Below are positions 1 to 9,154 of a stretch of 64,000 bases of DNA, in pieces (positions within the stretch are counted from its first letter, which is position 1; the number at the start of each line of letters is the position of its first letter). The position numbers were made by a program, and so were the translations under genes. The stretch is from CAWAND01 sp963783335 (lineage in GTDB: Bacteria; Chloroflexota; Anaerolineae; Anaerolineales; E44-bin32): the NCBI GenBank assembly GCA_963783335.1, contig CAWAND010000007.1, forward strand, positions 1-64,000, given 5' to 3'. The notes under the pieces were generated by a model. That model saw only the letters and a program-made list of their open reading frames with translations, did no database searches and was not told where the DNA came from.

Positions 1-81
1 CGTTTCGTCATCATGGGCACCGTCCCTTGCCCGAGGTTCATCTCGCGCCCATCACGGCGCATGGCGCACTTCCGTCCGACT

Positions 82-945
82 CTAGGCCGCTTTACGCCGG
101 GTGAGCCGCCACACGCCAAAGCCGATGGCGGCCAACGCCACCAGACACAGCAGGAGCAGGCCCACACCGGCCACCGCCCGCCCCAGGTTTTGGGCCGTCA
201 GCCACGAGGCGCCCGTACGCGTCTCCACCGCCTCGCCAAAATCCATCTCGCCCACATTCTCGTCCGTGAGCAGGATGGGCTCGACCGGACCGGCGCTGGT
301 CTGCAAGGCGGCGCTGTCAATCGGCGCGTCACTCAGGACGAGGTCCGCCGTCTCCCCAGCTGTGATGGGCTGCGGGCCGTAAGTCACGACATTCCCGTTC
401 TCGTCCCCGACCAGAATATGTGCTTCGCCGGCCGCCGAGCCGGTAAAGGTCACCTGGTAGTCGCCCTCGGGAAGCCCCGCATACCACTGGTACTCGCCGT
501 CTCCCTTCGGCGTTGGATAAAAGTCGGCTCCCTCGATCTCGACCACGAAGTCGCCGTTGGCGTCCATGCCCAACCGGCGCCCGTCGGCTGCCACGATCAT
601 CACCCCCACCGGCGAGTTGACCCCAATCCTTCGTGGATGGCTGCGGGCGACCGGGATGCGGGTGCCAGCGTAGTGCGGCGGGTTGCCGAACAGGTGCGGG
701 TAGTCGGAGGCGCCTTCCCCGGGCCCGTGCCCCCAGCTGAAGCGCTCCATCCAGGCGGCGATCGGCTTGCTCTCCGGCCGTTGATTTGGCCACGGGTCCA
801 ACACGATCCCGGTCTGCTGCCAATCCGTGCCGCGGGGGAAGAGGACCACCGCCTGGTGGCCGCCGTTGTAAGCCTGGATCGGCCCATAGTCGAGCCCCGC
901 CAGCCGCGCCCGCACGGAGTCATTGCCGGAGGTTCGGATCGAGTT
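82..945 (-). CDS. C-terminal part of a frameshifted lipoprotein with a transglutaminase-like core
   Basis: This is the last segment of one broken gene running from 2229 to 82. It carries a GGHQAVVLFP motif followed by VLDPW. With the Cys of the preceding segment (YACGDYQ) these form a plausible Cys-His-Asp order, as in transglutaminase or papain-like folds. That functional reading is an inference. A beta-rich domain follows, and the protein ends with a membrane helix and a basic tail (LTRRKAA), so it is probably anchored at both ends. The frame joins the upstream segment by a +1 step near 930-946, where two GTTC tetramers lie. Without the shift the nearest start would be an internal Met, which cuts the domain in half. 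No specific family is recognised. Confidence 0.55.
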   Translation of the reverse strand, partial: NSIRTSGNDSVRARLAGLDYGPIQAYNGGHQAVVLFPRGTDWQQTGIVLDPWPNQRPESKPIAAWMERFSWGHGPGEGASDYPHLFGNPPHYAGTRIPVARSHPRRIGVNSPVGVMIVAADGRRLGMDANGDFVVEIEGADFYPTPKGDGEYQWYAGLPEGDYQVTFTGSAAGEAHILVGDENGNVVTYGPQPITAGETADLVLSDAPIDSAALQTSAGPVEPILLTDENVGEMDFGEAVETRTGASWLTAQNLGRAVAGVGLLLLCLVALAAIGFGVWRLTRRKAA

Positions 946-1530
946 CGAGCACGCTCAGCACACGCGTCTGGTAGTCGCCGCAGGCATAGGTGGTCCAGTT
1001 GGTCATGTTGTTGGCCGTTCCCGGGCCGAAGATGGCGCTCAACGTCTGCTGAATGGCGCTGGGGTCCTGCACAATCTGGCCCTGGGGGATGGCATTCTGG
1101 TAGCGCTCGAGGATGTACTCGATGTTCGCCTGGCGCGTGGCTTCATCTACTTGCTGCTCGGTCTCCGGCTGCACAACCGAAATCGCCTGCAGGGCGATGG
1201 GGCCGGTCGAGCTCTCAGGCGTCCACACGTACTCGAGCAGATCGGGATTGGTCCAGCGGCCGACCACGGTTTCGGTCACGCCCGGCGGGATGTAGTCAAG
1301 CTGGAACGGCGGCGCCTCGTGGTCGGGCCACAGCCCTTGCCAGGCGGTGACGTAGTCGGTGAAGTAAAGGGCGCCCTCGAAGCGATATTCGGTCTGGCCG
1401 GTGGCGCTGTCTTCAGTCAGGGAAAGGCCCAGGCCGCGCGTCGTGCCGTCCACCCCCGGCAGCGCGGCGAACATGGCGCTCAAACCGGGCTCATCCGACC
1501 AGCTCCAGCGGGCTTGCATCCGGTCTGACG
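920..1530 (-). CDS. Middle segment of the frameshifted lipoprotein
   Basis: This reading frame continues the protein begun at 2229. It is protein-like from about DEPGLSAMFAALPG onward and ends at a TGA right after a natural-looking YACGDYQTRVLSVL stretch. The conserved-looking Cys in YACGDYQ precedes the His and Asp of the next segment. Upstream of about 1530 this frame turns into low-complexity Arg/Gly text. There the true reading lies in a third frame (VPLVGDNERNQAV through PLELVG, about 1640-1500). Two +1 steps therefore separate it from the N-terminal segment. The function is unknown beyond being part of a secreted, lipid-anchored protein. Confidence 0.5.
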
Positions 1531-2229
1531 CCCGGCCCCGGGCTGAGAGGCCCCTCCACCTGCCACCCGGCTTCCCCCAACGCGGCGGCCACCGCTTGGT
1601 TGCGCTCGTTGTCCCCGACGAGCGGGACGCGGCAGGGTGCCCGAACCGGTGCCGTCTTCGTTCACCAACACCGACAGCGAGAGCACCTGCGACGGGCAAA
1701 GGTCGCCGCCATCCGTGTTGATCCGCATCCGTGTGCTCTGCGTGATGAACCAAGTAACCGACGAAGCGTTGGACTCACTCCCATTGTTGCTTTCGATCAG
1801 GCCGGGCGCCTCCACCCGCCAGGGGACCGACGTGCCCAGCGGCTCCTCCAGGATCAGCTCAACGTCATAGATCAGCTGCGCCCCGGAGTAGTCGAGGCAG
1901 TGGATTTGGATGGCATCCCCGAATAGGCCCTCGTAGGCGGCGTGCAGGCCGGCCACGTCCGTGAAGGGAATCTCGATGATGCACCAGACCTCATCGCCGC
2001 GGTTCTCCTGGCGGACCGAAGACCCCGGCGGCATGTCGCTCGTGTCGCTGCCGCAGTCCAATTCGGTGTCGCTCTCCTTGTCCTGGATGAACCCGGCCTC
2101 GATCACCCAATGTCCGGACCCGTCCGCCTCGACGGTCGTGGTGACATTGATTCCTGCGACATCCACATCGCAGCCGGCAAGCAGGATCAGGCCGATAACG
2201 GCGAATACGGCGAGGTGGCGTGGCTTCAT
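1480..2229 (-). CDS. N-terminal part of a frameshifted lipoprotein (LppM-like domain)
   Basis: The start is the ATG at 2229, because MKPRHLAVFAVIGLILLAGC is a complete lipoprotein signal ending in the lipobox LLAGC. Longer upstream starts add non-signal sequence. The following 170 residues (VTTTVEADGSGHW, then VNEDGTGSG) resemble the LppM/DUF3153 domain of actinobacterial and chloroflexal lipoproteins. Frame quality collapses after VNEDGTGSG near 1640. A GAAC at 1643-1646 lies at the point where a +1 step restores a sensible sequence. The remaining codons to 1480 are out of frame. The gene faces away from the Fe-S gene at 2736, and a palindromic operator-like site lies between them at 2397. 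Confidence 0.55.
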   Translation of the reverse strand: MKPRHLAVFAVIGLILLAGCDVDVAGINVTTTVEADGSGHWVIEAGFIQDKESDTELDCGSDTSDMPPGSSVRQENRGDEVWCIIEIPFTDVAGLHAAYEGLFGDAIQIHCLDYSGAQLIYDVELILEEPLGTSVPWRVEAPGLIESNNGSESNASSVTWFITQSTRMRINTDGGDLCPSQVLSLSVLVNEDGTGSGTLPRPARRGQRAQPSGGRRVGGSRVAGGGASQPGAGRQTGCKPAGAGRMSPV

Positions 2230-2396
2230 CGTGGGCCTCCATTCGGGCTCCGATCGGTACCAGGGTCCACGCCTGGCCGACACAATCTGCGTCCGCCGGC
2301 GTTGTGGTCCGAGTTCCGATCTCGGTTTCTGTGATCATCGCATCCCTGACAGGTTGGCCCTCGAATGGCGCCGCAGGCCTGTCAGCGGACCGGCAT

Positions 2397-2414
2397 TTGT
2401 GCACATTTTCACAA
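2397..2414. promoter_or_regulatory. Rex/CRP-like palindrome in a divergent promoter region
   Basis: The site reads TTGTGCA-N4-TTCACAA, one mismatch from the TTGTGAA-N4-TTCACAA consensus known for the redox repressor Rex. It also fits TGTGA-N6-TCACA of CRP proteins with the same mismatch. It lies 168 bp upstream of the lipoprotein start (minus strand) and 322 bp upstream of the Fe-S gene (plus strand). Six related sites occur in this window. Confidence 0.45.
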
Positions 2415-2735
2415 ACCGACCGGGGATCTACCTGTGTCCGGGTGGTGCGCCCGGCCAGATCCCGCCCAAGGATGAGTGGCGTGATGTGGCCAGATCCAAG
2501 AGATGGGCTTCGAAACCGACGAGACAATTCTGGGACAGATGTAGGACAACCTAGTTTACAACAGCCTGACGCTTGATTGCCACCTGCCACGGGGCTCCTG
2601 GCCAAAGATCGAGGGCCTCCAGATTACCCCTGGTGGGCCTGCCCTTTCTATTGAATCCCGCCTCATTCGCGTGTACCGTAGTAGCAGGATTCTGACGCGC
2701 CCACAGCTCCCCTCACCCCACCGGGAGGCCACCCC

Positions 2736-3866
2736 ATGGCCGACGACGTGTACACCGCCCTGGCCCAGTTCCTCGACAACCTGCCCGGCGGCTTCCCCGC
2801 CACCGAGTCCGGCGTGGAACGGCAAATCCTCGAGCGCCTGTTCACCCCCGACGAGGCGGCCCTCGAGCTGCACCTGGCCCTGATCGAGGAGACGCCGCGG
2901 GTGATCGCGCACCGCGCCAGCCGGCCCGTCGAAGACATCGCCCAGGCTTTGGCAACGATGGAGTCAAAGGGTCTCATTTCCGGCGCTCACAGAGCCGGCA
3001 AAGAGCCGAGCTACAGCGCCGTCCCGTTCGTGGTTGGGATCTACGAATTCCAGCTCCACAAGATGGACCGCGAGTTGGCCGGTTTGTTTGACGAGTACCT
3101 GCCGCACCTGCTGGTGCCCGAGACCTGGAAGAAGGCCCCCCTGCTGCGCACGATCCCGGTCGGCGAGAGCCTCACGCCCGAGCTGGAGGTGATGCCCTAC
3201 GAACGGGCCGAGGCGCTCGTCCGAAGCCACACCAAATTCAGCGTGGCCGACTGCGTCTGCCGCCAGGAGGAGGCTCTCCTGGGCCACCGCTGCGACAAGC
3301 CGCTGGAGACCTGCCTTTCATTTGGCTCGGGGGCCGACTTCTACGTACGCAACGACATGGGGCGCTACATCAGCCAGCAGGAAGCATTGGACATCCTGGC
3401 CCTGGCGGAAGAGTCGGGTCTGGTGCTCCAACCCTCCGCCTCCCAAGAAGCGGCTTTCATCTGCGCCTGCTGCGGCTGCTGCTGCGGGGTGCTGACGACC
3501 TTGAAGCGCCAGCCCAACCCGGCCGAGCTGGTCCATTCGGCCTTCGTGGCGGTGCTGGACGACGAGCTGTGCAACGGATGCGAGCTGTGCCTGGATCGCT
3601 GCCAGATGGAGGCGCTGATCTCCAGCAACGGGGGCGTCGCACTGGACGACGCGCGCTGCATCGGCTGCGGGCTGTGCGTCACGGCTTGCCCGGATGAGGC
3701 CCTGGTCCTGATGCGCAAGCCCGACGAGGAACAGCGGCCCCTTCCGAAGTCATGGGCCATGGCCAACATCAAGCTGGGCAAGGTCCGCGGCGTGCTCAGC
3801 AACCGCAGCATGGCCGAGATGTTCGTCCGTTCCAAGGTGGACCGGGCGGCGGTGGGAAAAGGCTAG
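2736..3866 (+). CDS. 4Fe-4S dicluster ferredoxin-domain protein
   Basis: A 376-residue soluble protein. The N-terminal 100 residues look like a winged-helix region (LHLALIEETPRVIAHRAS). A middle part has isolated cysteines (DCVCRQEE, CDKPLETC) and a CACCGCCCG cluster. The C-terminal third carries two classical ferredoxin motifs, CNGCELCLDRC and CIGCGLCVTACP, each binding one 4Fe-4S cluster. Proteins of this build are common in anaerobes and probably pass electrons to an unknown partner. The ATG at 2736 has a GGGAGG ribosome site eight bases upstream. It is monocistronic, and the next gene is convergent. The redox content fits the Rex-like site at 2397, but that link is an inference. Confidence 0.8.
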   Translation: MADDVYTALAQFLDNLPGGFPATESGVERQILERLFTPDEAALELHLALIEETPRVIAHRASRPVEDIAQALATMESKGLISGAHRAGKEPSYSAVPFVVGIYEFQLHKMDRELAGLFDEYLPHLLVPETWKKAPLLRTIPVGESLTPELEVMPYERAEALVRSHTKFSVADCVCRQEEALLGHRCDKPLETCLSFGSGADFYVRNDMGRYISQQEALDILALAEESGLVLQPSASQEAAFICACCGCCCGVLTTLKRQPNPAELVHSAFVAVLDDELCNGCELCLDRCQMEALISSNGGVALDDARCIGCGLCVTACPDEALVLMRKPDEEQRPLPKSWAMANIKLGKVRGVLSNRSMAEMFVRSKVDRAAVGKG

Positions 3867-4106
3867 CCCCCTTCACCCCATGGAGAAAGGGACCTCCAAC
3901 CTGCGGCTTCGGCTCTGGATGGCGGGTCAAAGGACTCATGTCCCGTCTTCTCTATCTGCTCCCTTAGACATGGCCCGCCTCAAAGGGGGGACCGTAGGGG
4001 GACAGATGAAGAACAGCACCGAGCAACTAGCTCTGAGCACTGAGCTGAAAACGTCCTTGATTGATGGGGGTCCTCAGAGCGGGCACCTTCGGACGACTTC
4101 GATCGG

Positions 4107-6320
4107 TCAGGGGAACTCTCCTCCCTGCGGCGCGTTGGCTGCCGCCGCCGCGATCAGATCGATGTCGCACAGGCTGTCGGCATTCCAAACGAACTGGGCA
4201 CTAACGGTCACATTCCCACCGTTGCGCGCATCCAGCATTGTGGCACTGGCGGTACCGGCGAAGTACTCGTCCGTCTGCTCGCTGAACCGCAGCGGGCTCT
4301 GCGTCCCGCCGCCGATGGCGGCGTCCGTGGGCCCACTGAAGATGGCTGAGGCGAAGCCCTCATCGTTGACCACGAATGCCGGAAAGGGCGGATGACCCGT
4401 CATCATCAACGTGTCCACCAGCGGCCCATCTGGCATGGACAGGCCGCCTTCGGGCAATCCGAGCTGGGCCAGGATCTTGGGGTCGACGTCGGCGAAATCC
4501 TTCAAGTTCAGCACCAGATCCCCCGAGAGCGGTCCGCTGCGGGTGCCGCTCATGCTCCCAGTCCAGCCGCAGCTGGCAAGCCTGGCGCGCTCGATCACAT
4601 GCCGGCTCACGCCGCCCTCCGGCAGGTCGACCCAGGCGTCGATTTTGACCACATCCTGTCCGTTGACATCGAACCCCAAGGGGACCTCTTCAATCTTGGT
4701 CAGGTAAGCGTAATCAGAAATCTGGGTCTCGGGCCGGTAGCTCCCCGGGAGGTGCTTGTCATTGACATTCACGTGGACAACGAAGTCGGATGGGTCCTGC
4801 AAATCGTCGATACCCTCCAGCCTGGCCTGAAAGACGAGCTTGTCGGGCTGCCCATCGCCCGGGATGCCGGAGACCAACATGGGGCCGTCTTCTTCAAGCT
4901 CCTGTTGATAGATCGGGTGCATGATGGTGATGAGTTCCCGGCCATACGGATCGGGCGAGCCGCCGCGGATAATCTCCGGCGCGGCACCGGTGTAGCTTCC
5001 ACCACCCTTAGGTTTGAAACTGGTCAATGGCTGGGTGTTGAACTCCTCCTGCTTGGTCATCTCGAAGGCCGGTTCGGGCCTCAGGTTCTTCACGATGTAA
5101 TTCTTGTAGAAGGCTCTGGTGATCCTTGCCGACACACCGGCGTCAACAAACTCCGTCCACCCGAGGACGGTCGTGTTGTCGCCGGCCAGCGCTGTGGCCA
5201 TGTCCATGCCCTTCATGGATTCGCAGGCGCTGATGAAGATGAACTTGTCATCGTAGCCGCCTGGATGGTCGAACAAAAAGAAGTCGGCGGTGACGGCCAG
5301 CCACATGCGCCCGGCCTCGACGCATCCCTCGCTGGCAAAGTTGCCCAAGCTGGTGCTGTTGCTGTGGCACTCCGGCTTATCGGGATGGCGCGCCCAGACC
5401 GCGCCGGGGATGGCGAATCCCGAATACCCACCGGCGTTCTTGAAGGCGGCTTCGCTCAGCGAGATCCCCGTGAAGAGAGCCGTGTAGCAGTCGCTCGGCG
5501 GGGCGGGAGAATAGGTCTCGGGCGTGAACTCGATCTCATCCCGACAGAGCTGCGCGCCATGCGACGAAATATGGATCAGGTCGTAGCTTTCCCAGTTTCT
5601 GAAGTAGTCAAGCGTGACGCCGTTCTCGACGAAGTCATCTGGCGCTCCATCTCCGTCTTCATCAATATCGTCCATGGCGGTGAATTTGTAGGTCAGACAG
5701 TCGCGACAGGAGTAGTTGCGGTTCTGCGCCAGAACTCTGCGCACGCCGCCCCCTTCGTTGGTCTTGAAGTCCCACAGGAAGGGCTCCAAGATCAAGGCCT
5801 TGTGTTCCGGCTCCTTGCCTTCATCTTGATTGCTGATCGGCCCGCCGTCCCCGGCGGCGGGGGCAGCAAGGCCGCCGAGATGGTCAGCCGTCTCGCTGCT
5901 AGAGGAGTCCATCACGGCTGGATCGATGAGCCACATCGGAGGGCCGCCCTGAATGCGGAAGCGCAGCGCCAGGCGGTCGTGCAGCTCATCCGCCAGGTCA
6001 GTCTCGCCCTGAACGAGCTCGGCCGCCTGCTCGATCGTGCCGCCGCTCTCCATGACCTGACTGGCCCGGTCCAGCAGCTCCAAGCTGCGCGCCAACGCTT
6101 CGGGGGAGGCGTCGGCGTAGCTGCACGGGTAGCCCTCTTGGACGCAGTGGGCCCGAGGGTTGACGGCGGCAAGCGTCGATTGGGCAGGACTCGCCGTCGG
6201 AGTCGAGGCCCGCGAGCCCACCAAACCAGAAAGGGTATTGCAGGCAAGGGCCGCCATCGCCAGCACGGCGATGGGAAGGGTCTTCTTGACCGCAGCTCTC
6301 CGCTTGAACGGATGGGTCAT
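4107..6320 (-). CDS. Lipoprotein with caspase/CHAT-like cysteine peptidase dyad
   Basis: A 737-residue protein. The start is the ATG at 6320, set by an AAGGAG ribosome site and a lipoprotein signal whose lipobox Cys is residue 27 (ALAC). A Ser/Thr/Pro linker and a helical region (about 70-130) follow. The core has YDLIHISSHG (His254-Gly255) and FIFISACES (Cys366), each after a hydrophobic strand. This is the His-Gly and Ala-Cys pattern of clan CD peptidases (caspase, CHAT, gingipain type). Text after the Cys (ALAGDNTTVLGWTEFVDAGVSARITRAFYKNYI) also fits a CHAT core. The C-terminal 250 residues look like beta-sandwich domains. Activity and substrate are unknown. Location outside the membrane is inferred from the signal. 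Confidence 0.65.
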   Translation of the reverse strand: MTHPFKRRAAVKKTLPIAVLAMAALACNTLSGLVGSRASTPTASPAQSTLAAVNPRAHCVQEGYPCSYADASPEALARSLELLDRASQVMESGGTIEQAAELVQGETDLADELHDRLALRFRIQGGPPMWLIDPAVMDSSSSETADHLGGLAAPAAGDGGPISNQDEGKEPEHKALILEPFLWDFKTNEGGGVRRVLAQNRNYSCRDCLTYKFTAMDDIDEDGDGAPDDFVENGVTLDYFRNWESYDLIHISSHGAQLCRDEIEFTPETYSPAPPSDCYTALFTGISLSEAAFKNAGGYSGFAIPGAVWARHPDKPECHSNSTSLGNFASEGCVEAGRMWLAVTADFFLFDHPGGYDDKFIFISACESMKGMDMATALAGDNTTVLGWTEFVDAGVSARITRAFYKNYIVKNLRPEPAFEMTKQEEFNTQPLTSFKPKGGGSYTGAAPEIIRGGSPDPYGRELITIMHPIYQQELEEDGPMLVSGIPGDGQPDKLVFQARLEGIDDLQDPSDFVVHVNVNDKHLPGSYRPETQISDYAYLTKIEEVPLGFDVNGQDVVKIDAWVDLPEGGVSRHVIERARLASCGWTGSMSGTRSGPLSGDLVLNLKDFADVDPKILAQLGLPEGGLSMPDGPLVDTLMMTGHPPFPAFVVNDEGFASAIFSGPTDAAIGGGTQSPLRFSEQTDEYFAGTASATMLDARNGGNVTVSAQFVWNADSLCDIDLIAAAAANAPQGGEFP

Positions 6321-6687
6321 GTCACTCTCCTTGATCACTCCGTTCGGCGCGTCGGCCGATCGGCGCATGGCGTCGACCTCCGCGGCGCGCTGGGGTCGCG
6401 GCCAGCACACCCAGAAGCGTCCCTTGGGGCTCTTCATCGTCGGCTGTATGGTTTCAAGGGAGACGCCAAGCCTAGCATCGATGGTGGACGGTCGCAAGCG
6501 ATGCCAAATACCGCTGGGGGTTGGAACAAGAACCGCGCCGAGCAACCAGCTCTCAACTAGGCGTCATGGCAGGTTGAGGCGAGGTGGCGCGTGCTGTATT
6601 TGCCCCTCGACGTCAGCGGCAAACAGGGACTTCCCAGGGCACGGAGACGCCAACGCTCAGGGAGCCAAGGCGCCGCGGGCCTGCCCG

Positions 6688-7296
6688 CTACTTCCCCACC
6701 GGCACATCAAAGTAGAAGGCGTTGCCGGCATCCCGGTGGATCAACCCGTGGACGTTTCCAGCGTTGAGCGTGGCCTCCCACGTGATGGGAACCGCTATCA
6801 GATCCCCTCTTTCTTTGTTCAACATACACTCAAAGCTCGCAGTTTGCCGGGCCGTCGATGAATAGGTGCCGGTCCCCTTGAAGCTGCACGTCGGATAGTC
6901 GAACGACCCGCTGAGGGTGAAATCGAGCATGTAGACGCACTCGTCGATCGAGTGCTTGTCCTCAATATGGATCCTCCCACTGGCCGAGCCGGCGCTGAAC
7001 GAGAACGACATATCCTCAACGGGCCAGGTGTAGTCCGTATCCCCCTTGGCCCCGCTGACAGACAAGGTGTCCTTCGGGATGGCGCTGTACAGGTCGGCGC
7101 AGGCAGCGGCGGCGTCTGACGCGCAGGCGCCCTGGGCAGCTTGCTCTTCGAGGCAGGTGCGATACTGCTCGACCGGCCAAGCCTGACAGGCTTTCCTGTC
7201 GGCCACCAGCTGCGCCTCGATCTCAGGCCACTCTTCATCCAACCAGGCTTGGCCCTCACAGCTCTCGTCCCCGCCAAACTCATCTATCGGCAGCAC
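6688..7296 (-). CDS. C-terminal part of a frameshifted secreted protein
   Basis: This frame carries an acidic, Cys-containing helical region (DESCEGQAWLDEEW to ACADLYSAIPKD) and then a beta-rich domain ending FYFDVPVGK. Its only nearby start is a GTG at 7296 inside the preceding gene. A +1 step at the GTTC at 7314-7317 joins it smoothly to that gene as AEDRPPSWPNVLPIDEFGG. I therefore read 8083-6688 as one gene. No family is recognised. If it were separate it would lack any signal peptide, while the beta domain with paired cysteines suggests an exported protein. Confidence 0.5.
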   Translation of the reverse strand: MLPIDEFGGDESCEGQAWLDEEWPEIEAQLVADRKACQAWPVEQYRTCLEEQAAQGACASDAAAACADLYSAIPKDTLSVSGAKGDTDYTWPVEDMSFSFSAGSASGRIHIEDKHSIDECVYMLDFTLSGSFDYPTCSFKGTGTYSSTARQTASFECMLNKERGDLIAVPITWEATLNAGNVHGLIHRDAGNAFYFDVPVGK

Positions 7297-8083
7297 ATTG
7301 GGCCAGCTTGGCGGTTCTGTCTTCGGCGCCGTCTTCCGCCGTCACCGCCTCGCCCGCACAGGGATCCCCGCCTGCGACGGAGGCTTTGACGTTGCCCACC
7401 ATTACCCGTTCGGCAAGGCGCCCGGCAGCGTTGCGCAGTTCCTGGCGAGCCATCGACCGGGCGCGGCTGACGAAGAGCGTCCGCGCGACACCTCCGCCCA
7501 GCGTCCCCCCGCTGACGACCGTCTGCACGACGTCCCTGCCGAAGGCGCGGAAAAAGCTCCGGCCCTTGGGCCCCAGGCGATGCCACACGCTGCGGGCCGA
7601 GCGCTTGACAGATGACCAGGCCCGGGTCAACGCCTTGCGCCGATCCCCGCGGAGCTTGCGAAGCAGGGCCAAGCGGGCTTCCAGCCGGGCCTGCTGCTGG
7701 GCGCACTCATTGTTCAAAACCTGCAGGTCGCAGTCTTTGCCCTCCGCCTCCAGCTTGTTGGCCGCCGAGCGGCAGGCCATCTTGGTGTCCCGGATCTGCT
7801 CCTTGGTGGCGTTGATCAAGCGGACCAGGATCTGCTCTGCCGGGTTCTGTGCGCGCTCCGGGATGGGGCTTAAGCCGGCCATCAATCCGACCCGCGTGCT
7901 GGCGACATCCACCTCTTCCTCTTCAGCCAACAAGATGCCCTGCGCGGCGTACATCAGGTCGACGGCATCCTCGATCGGCCGTCGAGGGGGCGGCGGCCCA
8001 TCGGCAAAAGCCGGGCCAGCCGAATTTGCCAGCAAACTCAGTGTGACGAACACCCCTGTCAGGGTCCTGCGCCAATTGGTCAT
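7280..8083 (-). CDS. N-terminal part of a secreted helical protein, unknown function
   Basis: The ATG at 8083 follows the previous gene's stop by four bases and starts a clear Sec signal peptide (WRRTLTGVFVTLSLLANSAGPAFA). The mature part has a Pro-rich stretch and long charged helices (about residues 80-150, with Lys/Arg/Glu/Ala). A Gly-rich hydrophobic patch (VVSGGTLGGGVAR) that might contact a membrane follows, then another basic helix. The frame ends with TGA at 7280 after a +1 break near 7315, and the natural continuation is the 6688-7296 frame. It is translated in an operon with the zinc-ribbon gene upstream. Function unknown. Confidence 0.55.
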   Translation of the reverse strand: MTNWRRTLTGVFVTLSLLANSAGPAFADGPPPPRRPIEDAVDLMYAAQGILLAEEEEVDVASTRVGLMAGLSPIPERAQNPAEQILVRLINATKEQIRDTKMACRSAANKLEAEGKDCDLQVLNNECAQQQARLEARLALLRKLRGDRRKALTRAWSSVKRSARSVWHRLGPKGRSFFRAFGRDVVQTVVSGGTLGGGVARTLFVSRARSMARQELRNAAGRLAERVMVGNVKASVAGGDPCAGEAVTAEDGAEDRTAKLAQCAADR

Positions 8084-8087
8084 GGGT

Positions 8088-8975
8088 CTACCCCTCCCCC
8101 TCGACGGCCAGGGCTTCGACATAGCGCAGTTCGCCGTCTTTGAGGCCGAAGGTCAGACCTTTCCCGTAGTAGACCGCCCCGCCACTGACAACTTCCCGTT
8201 CGAGCGGGACCACGACATAGCTGGAAAGTCCCGCGGCCGCCAGCACATCGTCCAGGCTCATGTAGGCCGTGAACAGCTCGGGAGTGTAGGGGAGCGAAGC
8301 GAAGGCCGGAGCCTTGCCAAGGCCCAACGTCTCCTGCTCGTCAAGGGCCCCATTGACAAAGGTCAGCCGCAGATCGTCGTGATAGTAGTCCCAGGTCTCG
8401 AGACGCACGTCCTCCAACCCTCCTTCAGGTGACGGACGCTCGTAGAACAGGATCGAAAACGCTTCCGGCGCGCCGTGCTCGGCAAGGGCCGTCTGCTGTG
8501 CCGGAGGAAGGATGTACCCACCCGGCGCCGCACCGACGCGCTGGACATCTTCGACCAGCATCGGGGAGGCGGCGTAGTCCAGCCAACCGGCGTAGAGAAA
8601 TACGCCGACGGCCACCACGCCGACGGCCAAGACGGCGGCGATGCCTGCCACCGGGATCCACCAACGGAAGGCCCTGCGCGGCGGATGCGACTGATCAGGG
8701 GCAGCCGCCACCCATCGCCCCCCATCCCAGCGGGCCCAGCGGCCAGATCCGTTTAACCACCAAGAGCTGCCGCTCGGGTCCCGCAGCTGGAGATCGATGA
8801 CGGCCGATTCGTACTGCGCTGGCGGAATGGCGCCGCTGACGTATCTGTTTCGCAGGTCGGCCAGCTTAGCTTCCATCCGGCCGAACGGGCTCTTGAGGGA
8901 ATGCAGGGGACGACCGCAGCCGGCGCACAGCCCCATCTCGGGAGCGTGGTCCTTCCCACAGCCGGGACAGCGCAT
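8088..8975 (-). CDS. Zinc-ribbon, single-pass membrane protein
   Basis: The 295-residue protein starts at the ATG at 8975, preceded by AGGAGGT. The N-terminus is a zinc ribbon with two CxxC pairs (Cys3/Cys6 and Cys17/Cys20). Next comes a short SHOCT-like helix pair (LRNRYVSGAIPPAQYESAVIDL) and a Trp-rich WWLNGSGRWARWDGGRWV segment as in DUF2510-type proteins. One transmembrane helix (IPVAGIAAVLAVGVVAVGVF, about residues 115-135) follows. The C-terminal 150 residues are outside and unrecognised. It is first in a minus-strand operon with the secreted protein at 8083. A perfect palindromic operator lies 162 bp upstream. The role may be sensing or scaffolding, which is an inference. Confidence 0.65.
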   Translation of the reverse strand: MRCPGCGKDHAPEMGLCAGCGRPLHSLKSPFGRMEAKLADLRNRYVSGAIPPAQYESAVIDLQLRDPSGSSWWLNGSGRWARWDGGRWVAAAPDQSHPPRRAFRWWIPVAGIAAVLAVGVVAVGVFLYAGWLDYAASPMLVEDVQRVGAAPGGYILPPAQQTALAEHGAPEAFSILFYERPSPEGGLEDVRLETWDYYHDDLRLTFVNGALDEQETLGLGKAPAFASLPYTPELFTAYMSLDDVLAAAGLSSYVVVPLEREVVSGGAVYYGKGLTFGLKDGELRYVEALAVEGEG

Positions 8976-9136
8976 GGCACCTCCTGGTTGGCGTTTGAAC
9001 GAACCCCGCCCGGCTCGGGCATCGGGATAGTGCATCCAGACCCCGGCCGCGCGTTCGGGGGCGGAGGCAGGCGACGGTCCAACCCGCCTGGCTTGACCAC
9101 CCCGCGGGGGTTGCGAGCGGACGACCGCCAGAGCAC

Positions 9137-9154
9137 TTGTGAAAGGTTTCACAA
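9137..9154. promoter_or_regulatory. Perfect Rex/CRP-like palindrome
   Basis: TTGTGAA-AGGT-TTCACAA, a perfect 18-bp inverted repeat that matches the Rex consensus and also contains TGTGA-N6-TCACA. It lies upstream of the zinc-ribbon operon that starts at 8975, and no other gene begins nearby. Confidence 0.55.

Noticed and set aside
4392..6560. Long plus-strand open frame antisense to the CHAT-like gene
   Set aside because: It has no family motifs, domains or ribosome site. It is the complement of a GC-rich coding gene with clear signal and motifs on the other strand.
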